From Aidingimonas halophila (GTDB lineage Bacteria > Pseudomonadota > Gammaproteobacteria > Pseudomonadales > Halomonadaceae), in assembly GCF_900106955.1 (NCBI RefSeq), contig NZ_FNNI01000002.1, forward strand, positions 434,001 through 498,000: a DNA stretch of 64,000 nucleotides. Direction: 5' to 3'. Position 1 is the first letter of the stretch, and the number at the start of each line of letters is the position of its first letter. Shown piece after piece: positions 10,442 to 18,807 of this stretch. Below the pieces are notes generated by a model. It saw only the letters and a list, made by a program, of their open reading frames with translations, did no database searches and had not been told where the DNA came from. Both the position numbers and the translations under genes were made by a program.

Positions 10442-10903
10442 ATGTTCGATATAGGCTTCCTGGAGCTACTGCTTCTGGGTGTGGTGGGTCTACTGGTACT
10501 GGGTCCGGAGCGGCTGCCCAAAGCAGCGCGTACGCTCGGGTTGTGGATCGGCAAGATCAAGCGGACCGTATCCGGCATGCAGCGTGAGATTTCAGCACAG
10601 CTGGAAGCCGAAGAACTACGCCAGAAACTGGACCAGCAGCAGAAAAAACTCGATGACAGCCTGAAAAAGGTCAAGCGGGATGTCGAGAGCTACGCCGAGC
10701 CCGATACGCCTGCCGACAAGGGAACGCACAGTGACACGCCCCCTGACGCTGGCTCCCGTGAAAAGGCCGACCAGGACAATCCAGGCAAGGTCAGAGAACG
10801 TCTCGATCAGGCACTGTCACGCCGTGCCGCCTCGCCTTCGCCCGAAAAGGAGGACTCACCCGAGCCCCCTGCGCCTGCTGACAAGGACGACTCGTCAACA
10901 TGA
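10442..10903 (+). CDS. tatB: Twin-arginine translocase subunit TatB
   Basis: A 153-residue protein with one N-terminal transmembrane helix (IGFLELLLLGVVGLLVLGP), the TatB-typical acidic Glu in that helix and the GPERLPKAARTLG hinge, then a long charged amphipathic and coiled-coil region and a Pro/Asp-rich C-terminus. With TatC it forms the receptor for twin-arginine signal peptides. The stop overlaps the tatC start by 4 bases (ATGA), implying coupled translation. Confidence 0.96.
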   Translation: MFDIGFLELLLLGVVGLLVLGPERLPKAARTLGLWIGKIKRTVSGMQREISAQLEAEELRQKLDQQQKKLDDSLKKVKRDVESYAEPDTPADKGTHSDTPPDAGSREKADQDNPGKVRERLDQALSRRAASPSPEKEDSPEPPAPADKDDSST

Positions 10904-11679
10904 CCGACTCGCGTGACCCCAAGGATCCGGACAGTTCCCAGGCACCGCTGATCGAGCATCTGATCGAGTTGCGTTCGCGACTCATGCGTTCGGTGATCGC
11001 CATTGGCGTCATCTTTCTGGCGCTCTATGCGTTCTCCAACGACATCTACAGCTTCGTGGCTCAGCCGTTGATGGCATTACTTCCGGAAGGCTCCCAGATG
11101 ATCGCCACCGAAGTCGCCTCTCCTTTTCTGGCACCCTTCAAGCTGACGCTGGTGGTGGCCGTCTTCGTCGCGGTGCCTTACGTATTGCACCAGGCGTGGT
11201 CATTCATTGCGCCGGGACTTTACGATACCGAAAAATCCATCGCGATCCCCTTGTTGGCATCGAGCGTCCTGCTTTTCTATGGCGGGGCAGCGTTCGCTTA
11301 CTACGTGGTTTTTCCGCTGCTGTTCGAATTCTTCACCCAGACGGGACCGGAGAATGTGGCGGTCATGACCGATATCAACCAGTATCTCAATTTCGTCCTC
11401 AAGCTCTTCTTCGCTTTCGGCGTCGCCTTCGAAATCCCCATCGCGACCTTCCTGATGATCTTCTCCGGGGTGACGAGCGTGGAAAGCCTATCGAAAAAGC
11501 GCCCCTATATCGTGCTGGCCTGCTTCGTCATCGGGATGCTGCTCACTCCCCCGGACATCATCTCCCAGAGCCTGCTCGCTATTCCCATGTATCTGCTCTA
11601 CGAAGTAGGCATCCTGTTCGGACGTCTGGTCCACCGACGGCCCTCCCCCGATGCCGACGATGACAGCCAGGACGACTGA
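10900..11679 (+). CDS. tatC: Twin-arginine translocase subunit TatC
   Basis: A 259-residue polytopic inner-membrane protein with six predicted transmembrane helices. The N-terminal LIEHLIELRSRLMRS is the conserved signal-peptide-binding cytoplasmic segment with the key Glu, and the later region FGVAFEIPIATF and TPPDIISQSLLAIPMYLLYE are family signatures. TatC recognises the RR motif of exported folded proteins. No clear terminator follows before hemB. Confidence 0.98.
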   Translation: MTDSRDPKDPDSSQAPLIEHLIELRSRLMRSVIAIGVIFLALYAFSNDIYSFVAQPLMALLPEGSQMIATEVASPFLAPFKLTLVVAVFVAVPYVLHQAWSFIAPGLYDTEKSIAIPLLASSVLLFYGGAAFAYYVVFPLLFEFFTQTGPENVAVMTDINQYLNFVLKLFFAFGVAFEIPIATFLMIFSGVTSVESLSKKRPYIVLACFVIGMLLTPPDIISQSLLAIPMYLLYEVGILFGRLVHRRPSPDADDDSQDD

Positions 11680-11748
11680 CGCGCTTCCAGGGTTCGATCA
11701 ACCTCGATCGCGGTGCGACAAGTCGGCACTGTCGGCTTGGTAGGGCAC

Positions 11749-11757
11749 TGGTATACT
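11749..11757 (+). promoter_or_regulatory. Candidate extended -10 promoter for hemB
   Basis: TGGTATACT (TGn followed by a good -10 hexamer TATACT at 11752-11757) lies in the 201-base tatC-hemB gap, about 120 bases before the hemB start. The region 17 bases upstream has only a weak -35, which is usual for extended -10 promoters. Confidence 0.45.
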
Positions 11758-11862
11758 GCGGGAATACATCAAGACGTTTTCATCAATGCCTCGCGACACC
11801 TGCCTGTCACACAATCGTCATCTCCAGCGAGCATGATGTGGCAAGCGGCGGTCAAGGCGTGA

Positions 11863-12888
<1,026 letters not shown>

Positions 12889-12890
12889 TA

Positions 12891-12911
12891 CGGGAAGGTG
12901 CGTCCTTCCCG
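12891..12911 (+). other. Intercistronic hairpin between hemB and ppk1
   Basis: CGGGAAGG (12891-12898) and CCTTCCCG (12904-12911) form a perfect 8-bp stem with loop TGCGT, 2 bases after the hemB stop. No U tract follows, so it is either a weak terminator or a 3'-end structure. It contains the GTG at 12898 that could otherwise serve as a ppk start. Confidence 0.5.
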
Positions 12912-12927
12912 ACCTCATGGAGCCATG

Positions 12928-15150
12928 ATGGAAGATTCGCACCGCCATAACGATGAGACTGACCGTAATACGCCGTCCCATTCCACTTCGGTTAGTGATG
13001 GCAGTGTTTCAAGCGAGCCGCCCCCCCTGCGGATCAACCGCACGCGTACCGGCATCCATGCCAAATCGTCACCATCGCCGGAAACCGAACTCGACGATCC
13101 GACACTCTACTTCAATCGAGAACTGACCAACCTGCAGTTCAATATCCGGGTACTGGAGCAGGCTCTGGACACGTCGCATCCACTGCTCGACCGGTTAATG
13201 TTCCTGCTGATCTTCTCCTCGAATCTCGATGAGTTCTTCGAGATCCGAGTCGCCGGGTTGAAGCATCAAATCGCCTTGGGCCACGAGGACAGTGGCGCCG
13301 ATGGCATGGCGCCTCGCAGCGTCCTGGCAGAGATATCACGCATTGTCCATGAACAAGTTGAACGCCAGTACCGAGTGCTCAACGACATTCTGATCCCGGC
13401 TCTTAACGAGGAAGGCCTGCGTTTTCGTCGTCGCAGTGACTGGAGTCCGGCTCAGGCAGCATGGGTACGTGACTATTTTGATGAAGAGATCATGCCCGTG
13501 ATAAGCCCTATCGGGCTGGATCCATCTCATCCCTTCCCCAGGCTGGTCAATAAAAGCCTCAATTTCATCGTCGAACTGGATGGCAAGGACGCCTTTGGAC
13601 GCGAGGGTGGCCTGGCCATTCTTCCCGCACCGCGTTCGCTACCACGACTGATCGCTCTGCCCGAATCGTTATGTGATGATGGCTACAGCGAATACGTCTT
13701 CCTGTCATCGATGATCCATGCCCACGCCGAGTCCGTGTTTCCCGGCATGGAAGTGCGCGGCTGTTATCAGTTTCGACTGACGCGTAACGCCGACCTGTCG
13801 GTGGATCCCGAGGACGTGTCCGATCTGGCATCGGCCTTGCGGGGCGAATTGCTGGCACGACGTTACGGTAGCGGCGTGCGACTGGAAGTGGCGGACAACT
13901 GTCCCGACAATCTGACGGCCTTCCTGCTCAAACAGTTCGAACTCGATGAGCAGGACCTGTATCGCGTCAACGGCCCGGTCAACCTGACCCGGATGATGGC
14001 GGTGCTGGCGGATGTCAACCGACCGGAATTGCGATATCGCCCCTTCACACCAGGACTCCCCAAGGTACTGACCAAAGGGAACAGCCTATTCGATACCATT
14101 GCGGCCGGAGACATCCTGCTCCATCACCCCTTCCAGTCGTTCGCGCCCATCGAGGACCTATTGGCCGAAGCCGCTCGTGACCCATCGGTCCTGGCCATCA
14201 AGCAGACGTTGTATCGAACCGGTGCCGACTCCCCGATCGTCAGCGCACTGGTCGATGCGGCACGTAACGGCAAGGAAGTGACTGTCGTCATCGAGTTGAG
14301 GGCTCGTTTCGATGAAGCCGATAACCTCCAACTCGCGTCACGGCTTCAGGAAGCGGGTGCCATCGTCATCTATGGCGTCATGGCGTACAAGACACACGCC
14401 AAGCTGCTCCATATCGTCAGGCGGGAGCATGGGGAACTGCGTTATTATGCCCATTTGGGAACCGGAAACTACCACTCGAAAACAGCCAAGCTGTACACTG
14501 ATTACAGCCTCCTGACTGCCGATGAGACACTTTGTGAAGACGTTCACAAGGTATTCCAGCAGCTATCCGGCATGGGCAAAGCGCGCCATATCGAACGCCT
14601 GCTGCATGCCCCTTTCACCCTTCACGAGCAGTTGGTCGCAATGATCGACCGCGAGGCACGCCATGCCGAAAGAGGGCAGCGGGCTCATCTGATCATCAAG
14701 TGCAACTCCTTGACCGAGCCCAAACTGATTCGCGCTCTCTACCGGGCATCTCAGGCAGGCGTGGAGTGCGACCTGATCATTCGAGGAATGTGCTGCCTGC
14801 GTCCCGGGGTGCCAGGTATTTCGGACAATATCCGTGTCCGTTCGATCATCGGCCGGTTTCTGGAGCACACACGGGTCTTCTACTTTTACAATGACGGTAA
14901 ATCCGAGGTATGGGCTTCGAGTGCCGATTTCATGGAGCGCAACATGTTTCATCGTGTCGAGACAGGCTTTCCATTGAACAACAAGAAGCTGGCCGCTCGG
15001 GTGCGCAAGGATCTGGAGACCTATCTGGTCGACAATTGCCAGAGTTGGCTACTGCAGAGTGACGGTAGCTATATCAAACAAGAGCCCGGCGAGCATGCGC
15101 CTATCAGTGCCCAGGAAACCTTGCTCTACGCCTATGCCAGCAAGGCGTAG
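12928..15150 (+). CDS. ppk1: Polyphosphate kinase 1
   Basis: Reversible synthesis of inorganic polyphosphate from ATP through a phosphohistidine. From the ATG at 12928 it has 740 residues. The catalytic histidine lies in HLGTGNYHSKTAKLYTDYS (about residue 516) and the ATP-binding C-terminal domains contain IKCNSLTEPKLIRALY and GMCCLRPGVPGIS. The first 55 or so residues (Ser/Thr/Asp/His-rich, then PPPLRINRTRTGI) precede the core that begins LYFNRELTNLQFNIRVLEQA and look disordered. Start: GGAG at 12919-12922 is 5 bases from ATG 12928 and only 2 from ATG 12925; GTG at 12898 is buried in a hairpin. The convergent gene stops 11 bases downstream. Confidence 0.96.
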   Translation: MEDSHRHNDETDRNTPSHSTSVSDGSVSSEPPPLRINRTRTGIHAKSSPSPETELDDPTLYFNRELTNLQFNIRVLEQALDTSHPLLDRLMFLLIFSSNLDEFFEIRVAGLKHQIALGHEDSGADGMAPRSVLAEISRIVHEQVERQYRVLNDILIPALNEEGLRFRRRSDWSPAQAAWVRDYFDEEIMPVISPIGLDPSHPFPRLVNKSLNFIVELDGKDAFGREGGLAILPAPRSLPRLIALPESLCDDGYSEYVFLSSMIHAHAESVFPGMEVRGCYQFRLTRNADLSVDPEDVSDLASALRGELLARRYGSGVRLEVADNCPDNLTAFLLKQFELDEQDLYRVNGPVNLTRMMAVLADVNRPELRYRPFTPGLPKVLTKGNSLFDTIAAGDILLHHPFQSFAPIEDLLAEAARDPSVLAIKQTLYRTGADSPIVSALVDAARNGKEVTVVIELRARFDEADNLQLASRLQEAGAIVIYGVMAYKTHAKLLHIVRREHGELRYYAHLGTGNYHSKTAKLYTDYSLLTADETLCEDVHKVFQQLSGMGKARHIERLLHAPFTLHEQLVAMIDREARHAERGQRAHLIIKCNSLTEPKLIRALYRASQAGVECDLIIRGMCCLRPGVPGISDNIRVRSIIGRFLEHTRVFYFYNDGKSEVWASSADFMERNMFHRVETGFPLNNKKLAARVRKDLETYLVDNCQSWLLQSDGSYIKQEPGEHAPISAQETLLYAYASKA

Positions 15151-15161
15151 GCGACAACGCA

Positions 15162-15680
15162 TCAGCTCTTCTTGAAGGCGCGTAAATCTTCCGGATCGAA
15201 CCCATCGACCGTCGGTGGCATACCGTGCGCTTCACGGCGTTGCCGTACAACCGCCTTTTCGGCCTGGCGCTCGGTATCATCGTCGAGAGTACGTCCATTG
15301 AGGGCAGCAAGTTGCTCGAGCCCTTGATGATAGAAAGCAAGCACCTCAAGCGCCGTCGGATTGTTCTCCTCGATCGCCTGTCGCAGCGTTGGCAGATACC
15401 CGCGTACTTGAGAGAGTCGCTGCCTGAGCTCCCATGCGTAGCGCATCTCAGCCATCCAGGGGCGCTCCAGCAATATGGCAAATATCAGACTGGTTGCCAG
15501 TAATGCCAGCAGTATGCCTGTCAGATAGCGCCATAATCCGCCGTCGAGCCCCAGACTCAACAATTGAGAGAAGACCACCGCCAGCACGATGACCTGAGCG
15601 GACATCGATAGGCTGATGATACGTGCCTTCCGGCGATAGCGATCAGGGTCATGCGACTCGAATCGAAAGATCGTTGCCAT
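15162..15680 (-). CDS. Small membrane protein, probably DUF3087 family
   Basis: A 172-residue protein of unknown function. It begins with FRFESHDPDRYRRKARIISL, has two adjacent hydrophobic segments (about 27-47, SAQVIVLAVVFSQLLSL, and 51-70, YLTGILLALLATSLIFAILL) that would form a membrane hairpin, and then a long soluble helical region with WELRQRLSQVRGYLPTLRQA and ALEVLAFYHQGLEQL. I recognise this from memory as the DUF3087 family, found in marine gammaproteobacteria, but have not searched. It stands alone between ppk1 (convergent) and the DAHP synthase gene. Its stop is 11 bases from the ppk1 stop. Confidence 0.7.
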   Translation of the reverse strand: MATIFRFESHDPDRYRRKARIISLSMSAQVIVLAVVFSQLLSLGLDGGLWRYLTGILLALLATSLIFAILLERPWMAEMRYAWELRQRLSQVRGYLPTLRQAIEENNPTALEVLAFYHQGLEQLAALNGRTLDDDTERQAEKAVVRQRREAHGMPPTVDGFDPEDLRAFKKS

Positions 15681-15742
15681 CGTTTTCCTTGGGTCATGAA
15701 CATGGCCCGGACATTATCCGGGCACCACGTCGTTGCGTCCAT

Positions 15743-16792
15743 TCAGTCGTATCGTAACCGTTCGGCCGCTTCTTGCAGCAAGACCTGTGTCTCATCCCAC
15801 CCTAGGCAAGCATCAGTGATCGATACGCCATAAGCGAGTTCTGATGATGACAGCGATTGCTTACCTTCTTGCAAGGAGCTTTCCAGCATCACGCCTATCA
15901 GGCTGTCCTCCCCCGCCAGGCGTTGATTCAGCACCTCGCGTAATACCCCTCCCTGGCGGCGATGATCCTTGCAGGAATTGGCGTGACTACAATCGACCAT
16001 CAGACGCGGCGCCACGCCGGCTGTCCTCAATGCCTCACGACACCGTGCGATGGCCTCGGCATGATAGTTGGGTCCCGAATGACCACCGCGCAAGACCGCG
16101 TGTGTTGCCGAATTGCCCCTAGTGTCACGCATTGCCGGACGCCCATCTCGATCCATGGCGAAATAACGTTGTGGATGCGCTGCAGCACACATGGCATCGA
16201 TAGCGACATCGAGCCCCCCGTCGGTTGCATTCTTGAATCCCACGGCGGCTTCAAGACCGCTGGCAAGTTCACGGTGAATCTGTGACTCCGTGGTTCTGGC
16301 ACCGATCGCTGTCCAGGCCAGAAGATCATCGAGGTAAGCCGCCACCATCGGCTGTAGCAGTTCCGTCGCCACCGGTAAGCCCAGCGCAGTGATATCGCGC
16401 AGCAATGATCGCGAGACCTGAAGGCCATACGCCATGTCATTACTGCCATCCAGGTAAGGGTCATAGGCCAGGCCTTTCCAGCCAACCGTAGTGCGTGGCT
16501 TCTCGACATAGGCACGCATGACCAGCAACAGTTGGTCATCAACTCGCGATGACAGTTCAGCAAGGCGCTCTGCATACTCCAGCGCGGCACGGGGGTCGTG
16601 GATGGAACAGGGGCCGACGATCACCAGCATCCGGTCATCACGGTCATCGAGAATGGCTTTGACCGCATCGCGCTGAGCATCGATGGCCTGCTGCAGGGAG
16701 TCGGTCACCGGCAGGCGCTGACGCAACGCATTCGGGGTCGGCAGGGTTTGATGAGAGGTATCGTTATCGCAAAGATCAAGCTCGGCATTCAT
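15743..16792 (-). CDS. DAHP synthase, class I (AroF/AroG/AroH family)
   Basis: First enzyme of the shikimate pathway: condenses phosphoenolpyruvate and erythrose 4-phosphate. 349 residues from the ATG at 16792, which has GGAG 8 bases upstream; a GTG at 16801 is the alternative. Class I alpha signatures are IVGPCSIHDPRAALEYAERL, MRAYVEKPRTTVGWKGL, GARTTESQIHRELASG, and the metal/active-site block LMVDCSHANSCK (Cys and His ligands). Sequence alone does not tell whether it is the Phe-, Tyr- or Trp-sensitive isoenzyme, so I give no symbol. The 500-base upstream region has a promoter, leader peptide, attenuator-like hairpin and a second upstream reading frame (separate entries), pointing to control by aromatic amino acids. 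Confidence 0.96.
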   Translation of the reverse strand: MNAELDLCDNDTSHQTLPTPNALRQRLPVTDSLQQAIDAQRDAVKAILDDRDDRMLVIVGPCSIHDPRAALEYAERLAELSSRVDDQLLLVMRAYVEKPRTTVGWKGLAYDPYLDGSNDMAYGLQVSRSLLRDITALGLPVATELLQPMVAAYLDDLLAWTAIGARTTESQIHRELASGLEAAVGFKNATDGGLDVAIDAMCAAAHPQRYFAMDRDGRPAMRDTRGNSATHAVLRGGHSGPNYHAEAIARCREALRTAGVAPRLMVDCSHANSCKDHRRQGGVLREVLNQRLAGEDSLIGVMLESSLQEGKQSLSSSELAYGVSITDACLGWDETQVLLQEAAERLRYD

Positions 16793-16961
16793 GGTCAACA
16801 CTCCGGCACATTATCGAACATCGGGTCGTTTCGCCACCGATGCGATGCCGGCCGGAGGTGGCACACTGAACCGACCGACAGCCACTAAATCGCCAGCTAC
16901 CATACCCATAGGCATAGAGAGCAAGGCTGGGCATAGTGCTAACAGTGTGTCGGTCGAACAT
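16776..16961 (-). CDS. Candidate second upstream reading frame overlapping the DAHP synthase start
   Basis: A 61-codon frame whose ATG (16961) has a strong ribosome binding site, GAGGAG, 8 bases upstream. Codons 15-24 encode YAYGYGSWRF, so five of ten residues are aromatic. The frame ends 17 bases inside the DAHP synthase gene in another frame, so translating it would bring ribosomes to that start. The remaining residues (Arg, Cys and Ser-rich) look non-conserved. Two weak RNA hairpins that share bases (CATCGG/CCGATG at 16819-16842 and GCCACC/GGTGGC at 16833-16862) lie in its second half. It could be a regulatory leader or a chance frame; I cannot decide from one sequence. Confidence 0.4.
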   Translation of the reverse strand: MFDRHTVSTMPSLALYAYGYGSWRFSGCRSVQCATSGRHRIGGETTRCSIMCRSVDHECRA

Positions 16962-17010
16962 GTCAATTTCTCCTCGTTTTCCTGATCATACAGCCGTCCA
17001 GAAACGAACA

Positions 17011-17038
17011 ACCCCCGATCGGGTTGCCGACCGGGGGT
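17011..17038 (-). terminator. Attenuator-type terminator in the DAHP synthase leader
   Basis: On the minus-strand RNA, a 12-bp stem (ACCCCCGGUCGG with CCGAUCGGGGGU, one G-U pair) closes a CAAC loop and is followed by UGUUCGUUU, a moderately U-rich tail. It lies between the aromatic leader peptide (stop at 17092) and the DAHP synthase start. A segment at 17053-17061 is complementary over 9 bases to 17020-17028, the loop and inner arm of this hairpin, and could form a competing antiterminator. Confidence 0.75.
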
Positions 17039-17091
17039 CATGAAACAGTGGAGGCAACCCGGCTCATCGGGCGCGCCTCTTGGTCTGGATA

Positions 17092-17226
17092 TTATCTTCC
17101 GACCAACAGCGCGCCGACGCTAAACCAATAGCGCCAGAAGCCGGATGCAGCGTTCATCTTGCACACGACCTTATCGACCACAGTCTGTGCGGACGACAAG
17201 GGGGTTGTGTCAACAGTGAACACCAT
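17092..17226 (-). CDS. Aromatic-rich leader peptide of the DAHP synthase gene
   Basis: A 44-codon frame starting at ATG 17226 with GGAG 6 bases upstream, 26 bases after the predicted transcription start. Its C-terminal part reads MNAASGFWRYWFSVGALLVGR split as two pieces here: MNAASGFWRYWF then SVGALLVGR, with Phe, Trp, Arg, Tyr, Trp, Phe in six consecutive codons. Runs of the end-product amino acids are the hallmark of ribosome-mediated attenuation, as in the trp, phe and pheST leaders. An internal ATG at 17157 could give a 21-residue peptide, but its ribosome binding site is poorer. The terminator hairpin begins 54 bases after the stop codon. Strong candidate by arrangement; not tested. Confidence 0.7.
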   Translation of the reverse strand: MVFTVDTTPLSSAQTVVDKVVCKMNAASGFWRYWFSVGALLVGR

Positions 17227-17258
17227 GAAGACTCCAATCAATAAATATATTGGTGCTA

Positions 17259-17286
17259 ATATTACATGGCTGAGCGTCTCTGACAA
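17259..17286 (-). promoter_or_regulatory. Promoter of the DAHP synthase leader transcript
   Basis: On the minus strand TTGTCA (17286-17281) and TAATAT (17264-17259) are separated by 16 bases, a good sigma-70 pair. Transcription would start near 17252, giving a short 5' leader of about 26 bases before the leader-peptide ATG. Confidence 0.65.
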
Positions 17287-17293
17287 GCCATGT
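17264..17293. promoter_or_regulatory. Inverted repeat overlapping the DAHP synthase promoter
   Basis: ACATGGCT (17264-17271) and AGCCATGT (17286-17293) are perfect 8-base inverted arms separated by 14 bases, so their centres are 22 bases apart, two helical turns. One arm touches the -35 box and the other abuts the -10 box. This is where a dimeric repressor would bind. It does not match the TyrR box (TGTAAA-N6-TTTACA). Confidence 0.5.
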
Positions 17294-17314
17294 GATTGGC
17301 TGACTCAGGCTAGT

Positions 17315-18028
17315 CTAACGCAGATGACGCCCGCCATCGACTGGTAACGTCACTCCAGTCACGAAACGATTGTCGAGCAGATAACGTAGACTCTGGTAGA
17401 TCACATCAGGGCCGGGAATCATTTGCATGGCCGACTTGGCCTTGGCCTTTTCGGCGTAGACAGCATCATCATCCTCATTGAGCATGATCAAGGCTGGCGC
17501 GATGGCATTGACCTGGATGGCAGGTGCATACATCGCGGCGAAGGACAGAGTGAGATTCTCCAGGCCGGCTTTTGTCGCTGCATAGGCCGCATGCTTGCGT
17601 GAACCGCGTTGAGCGACGTAGTCGGTCATGTGGATGATATCACGCTGTGGTTCATCACCGGCTTCCAGCAGTTCCCGGGTATGGAGGTTGACCAGATAAG
17701 GGGCTTGCATATGCACGCGGAACAACTGCTCGAACGTGTGCCCAGCATCCTCACCCAAGGTATCTGGCGCCCAATCGCTGGCATTGTGAACGATTGCCCT
17801 CAATGACCTCGTCTCGCTCTTGAGGCGCCGGATGAAATCGTGGATACCGGCCTCGGTGGAGAAGTCCGCCGGCAGTGTCACGATACCCAATTCATTGAGT
17901 GACGCCAGTTCATCACGTTCCCGACGATAGCTAATGATCACCGGATGACCATCATCCAGCAGTCGCTCGGCACAGTAGCGTCCCAGGCGTTGGGCGCCGC
18001 CTGTGATCAGAATGGGAGCCGCACTCAT
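17315..18028 (-). CDS. folM: FolM-type pteridine reductase (dihydromonapterin reductase), SDR family
   Basis: A 237-residue short-chain dehydrogenase/reductase. The cofactor loop ITGGAQRLGRY carries the TGxxxR pattern that marks pteridine-reductase-like SDRs using NADPH, and the catalytic Tyr-x-x-x-Lys is in YAATKAG. HNASDW replaces the common NNAG block, which is also typical of FolM. FolM reduces dihydromonapterin to tetrahydromonapterin, the cofactor of phenylalanine hydroxylase, and has weak dihydrofolate reductase activity. The gene overlaps the fre stop by 4 bases, so it is the last gene of ubiD-fre-folM. A general SDR is the alternative call. Confidence 0.75.
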   Translation of the reverse strand: MSAAPILITGGAQRLGRYCAERLLDDGHPVIISYRRERDELASLNELGIVTLPADFSTEAGIHDFIRRLKSETRSLRAIVHNASDWAPDTLGEDAGHTFEQLFRVHMQAPYLVNLHTRELLEAGDEPQRDIIHMTDYVAQRGSRKHAAYAATKAGLENLTLSFAAMYAPAIQVNAIAPALIMLNEDDDAVYAEKAKAKSAMQMIPGPDVIYQSLRYLLDNRFVTGVTLPVDGGRHLR

Positions 18029-18807
18029 GTCAGCTTCTCCTCTTTCCGGGGAAGATCATGATGAGGAAACAGCGGCTCCCGCGGGGCGTAGGAAAAGACA
18101 TCGGAAAAGGTTCGCAATGGCTCCAGATCACGGGCAGTCAGGGTATCGATACAGCTATAAACCATCCCCGGTGATCCGGAAAGATAGACGTCACGACCGG
18201 CCAGCGAATCGACCGAGTGGTCAAGGGCCTCATCGATGCGCCCTTGATGCGCACTCACGCGCACGTCATCGAATCCCTCGGGTGCTTCCGCCTCGATGAC
18301 GCCATGGAAATGAAAACCAGGATAGGCATCCGCCCACTCGCGCGGCAAGCTCTCCAGATAGAGATCCCGTCGTTCACGCACGGCCCACCACAAATCGATT
18401 TCGCGCGAGGCATCAGCAGTAAGCGACGCCTCGACGATCGCTTTCATCTGTGCGAATCCGGTGCCCGCCGCAATCAAGGTCAAAGGACGCCGGCTGGACG
18501 TATCCAGAATACAGTCGCCGCCCGGCAGGCGCAGGGATAGTTGAGCGGCATGCTGCATCAGTTCCCGCAGGCGTGCGGAGTTTTCACGCTCCGGCCAATG
18601 CTGGATATGCAATTCCAGGAAGCCATCGCCGACATGGGCATTGGCAATGGAAAACGGCACCCAGGTCATCTCGTCGAGCTGGAGTTCAAGATACTGGCCC
18701 GGTGCATGGACCATGGCTTCGGCACGGCCTGCCAGATGCACACGAAACACATCGGGTGTCAGGTCCTCAACCGTCGTAACTTGGCAGGTCAACGTCCTAG
18801 CCGTCAT
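18025..18807 (-). CDS. fre: Fre-like NAD(P)H-flavin reductase
   Basis: A 260-residue ferredoxin-NADP reductase-fold protein. The N-terminal flavin-binding barrel contains PGQYLELQL and VPFSIANAH; the NAD(P)-binding half contains [14 protein letters not shown] and [13 protein letters not shown]. coli Fre reduces free riboflavin, FMN and FAD and lies next to ubiD, the same neighbour as here. The flavin motif usually read as R-x-Y/F-S has Val in place of Arg (VPFS), which may alter flavin affinity. The C-terminus ends [14 protein letters not shown], somewhat longer than E. coli Fre (about 233). Both ends overlap neighbours by 4 bases. It may supply reduced flavin used to make prenyl-FMN for UbiD, which is an inference. 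Confidence 0.85.
   Translation of the reverse strand: MTARTLTCQVTTVEDLTPDVFRVHLAGRAEAMVHAPGQYLELQLDEMTWVPFSIANAHVGDGFLELHIQHWPERENSARLRELMQHAAQLSLRLPGGDCILDTSSRRPLTLIAAGTGFAQMKAIVEASLTADASREIDLWWAVRERRDLYLESLPREWADAYPGFHFHGVIEAEAPEGFDDVRVSAHQGRIDEALDHSVDSLAGRDVYLSGSPGMVYSCIDTLTARDLEPLRTFSDVFSYAPREPLFPHHDLPRKEEKLT

Noticed and set aside
16938-16966. TTGACA at 16966-16961 (minus strand) as a second DAHP synthase promoter
   Set aside because: The -35 hexamer is perfect, but no acceptable -10 lies 16-18 bases downstream (GTTAGC or TTAGCA at the right distance).
16811-17041. 76-codon minus-strand frame in the DAHP synthase leader, in frame with the gene
   Set aside because: It begins inside the attenuator hairpin, has no ribosome binding site and a TAA stop separates it from the gene; the two other leader frames have better start signals.
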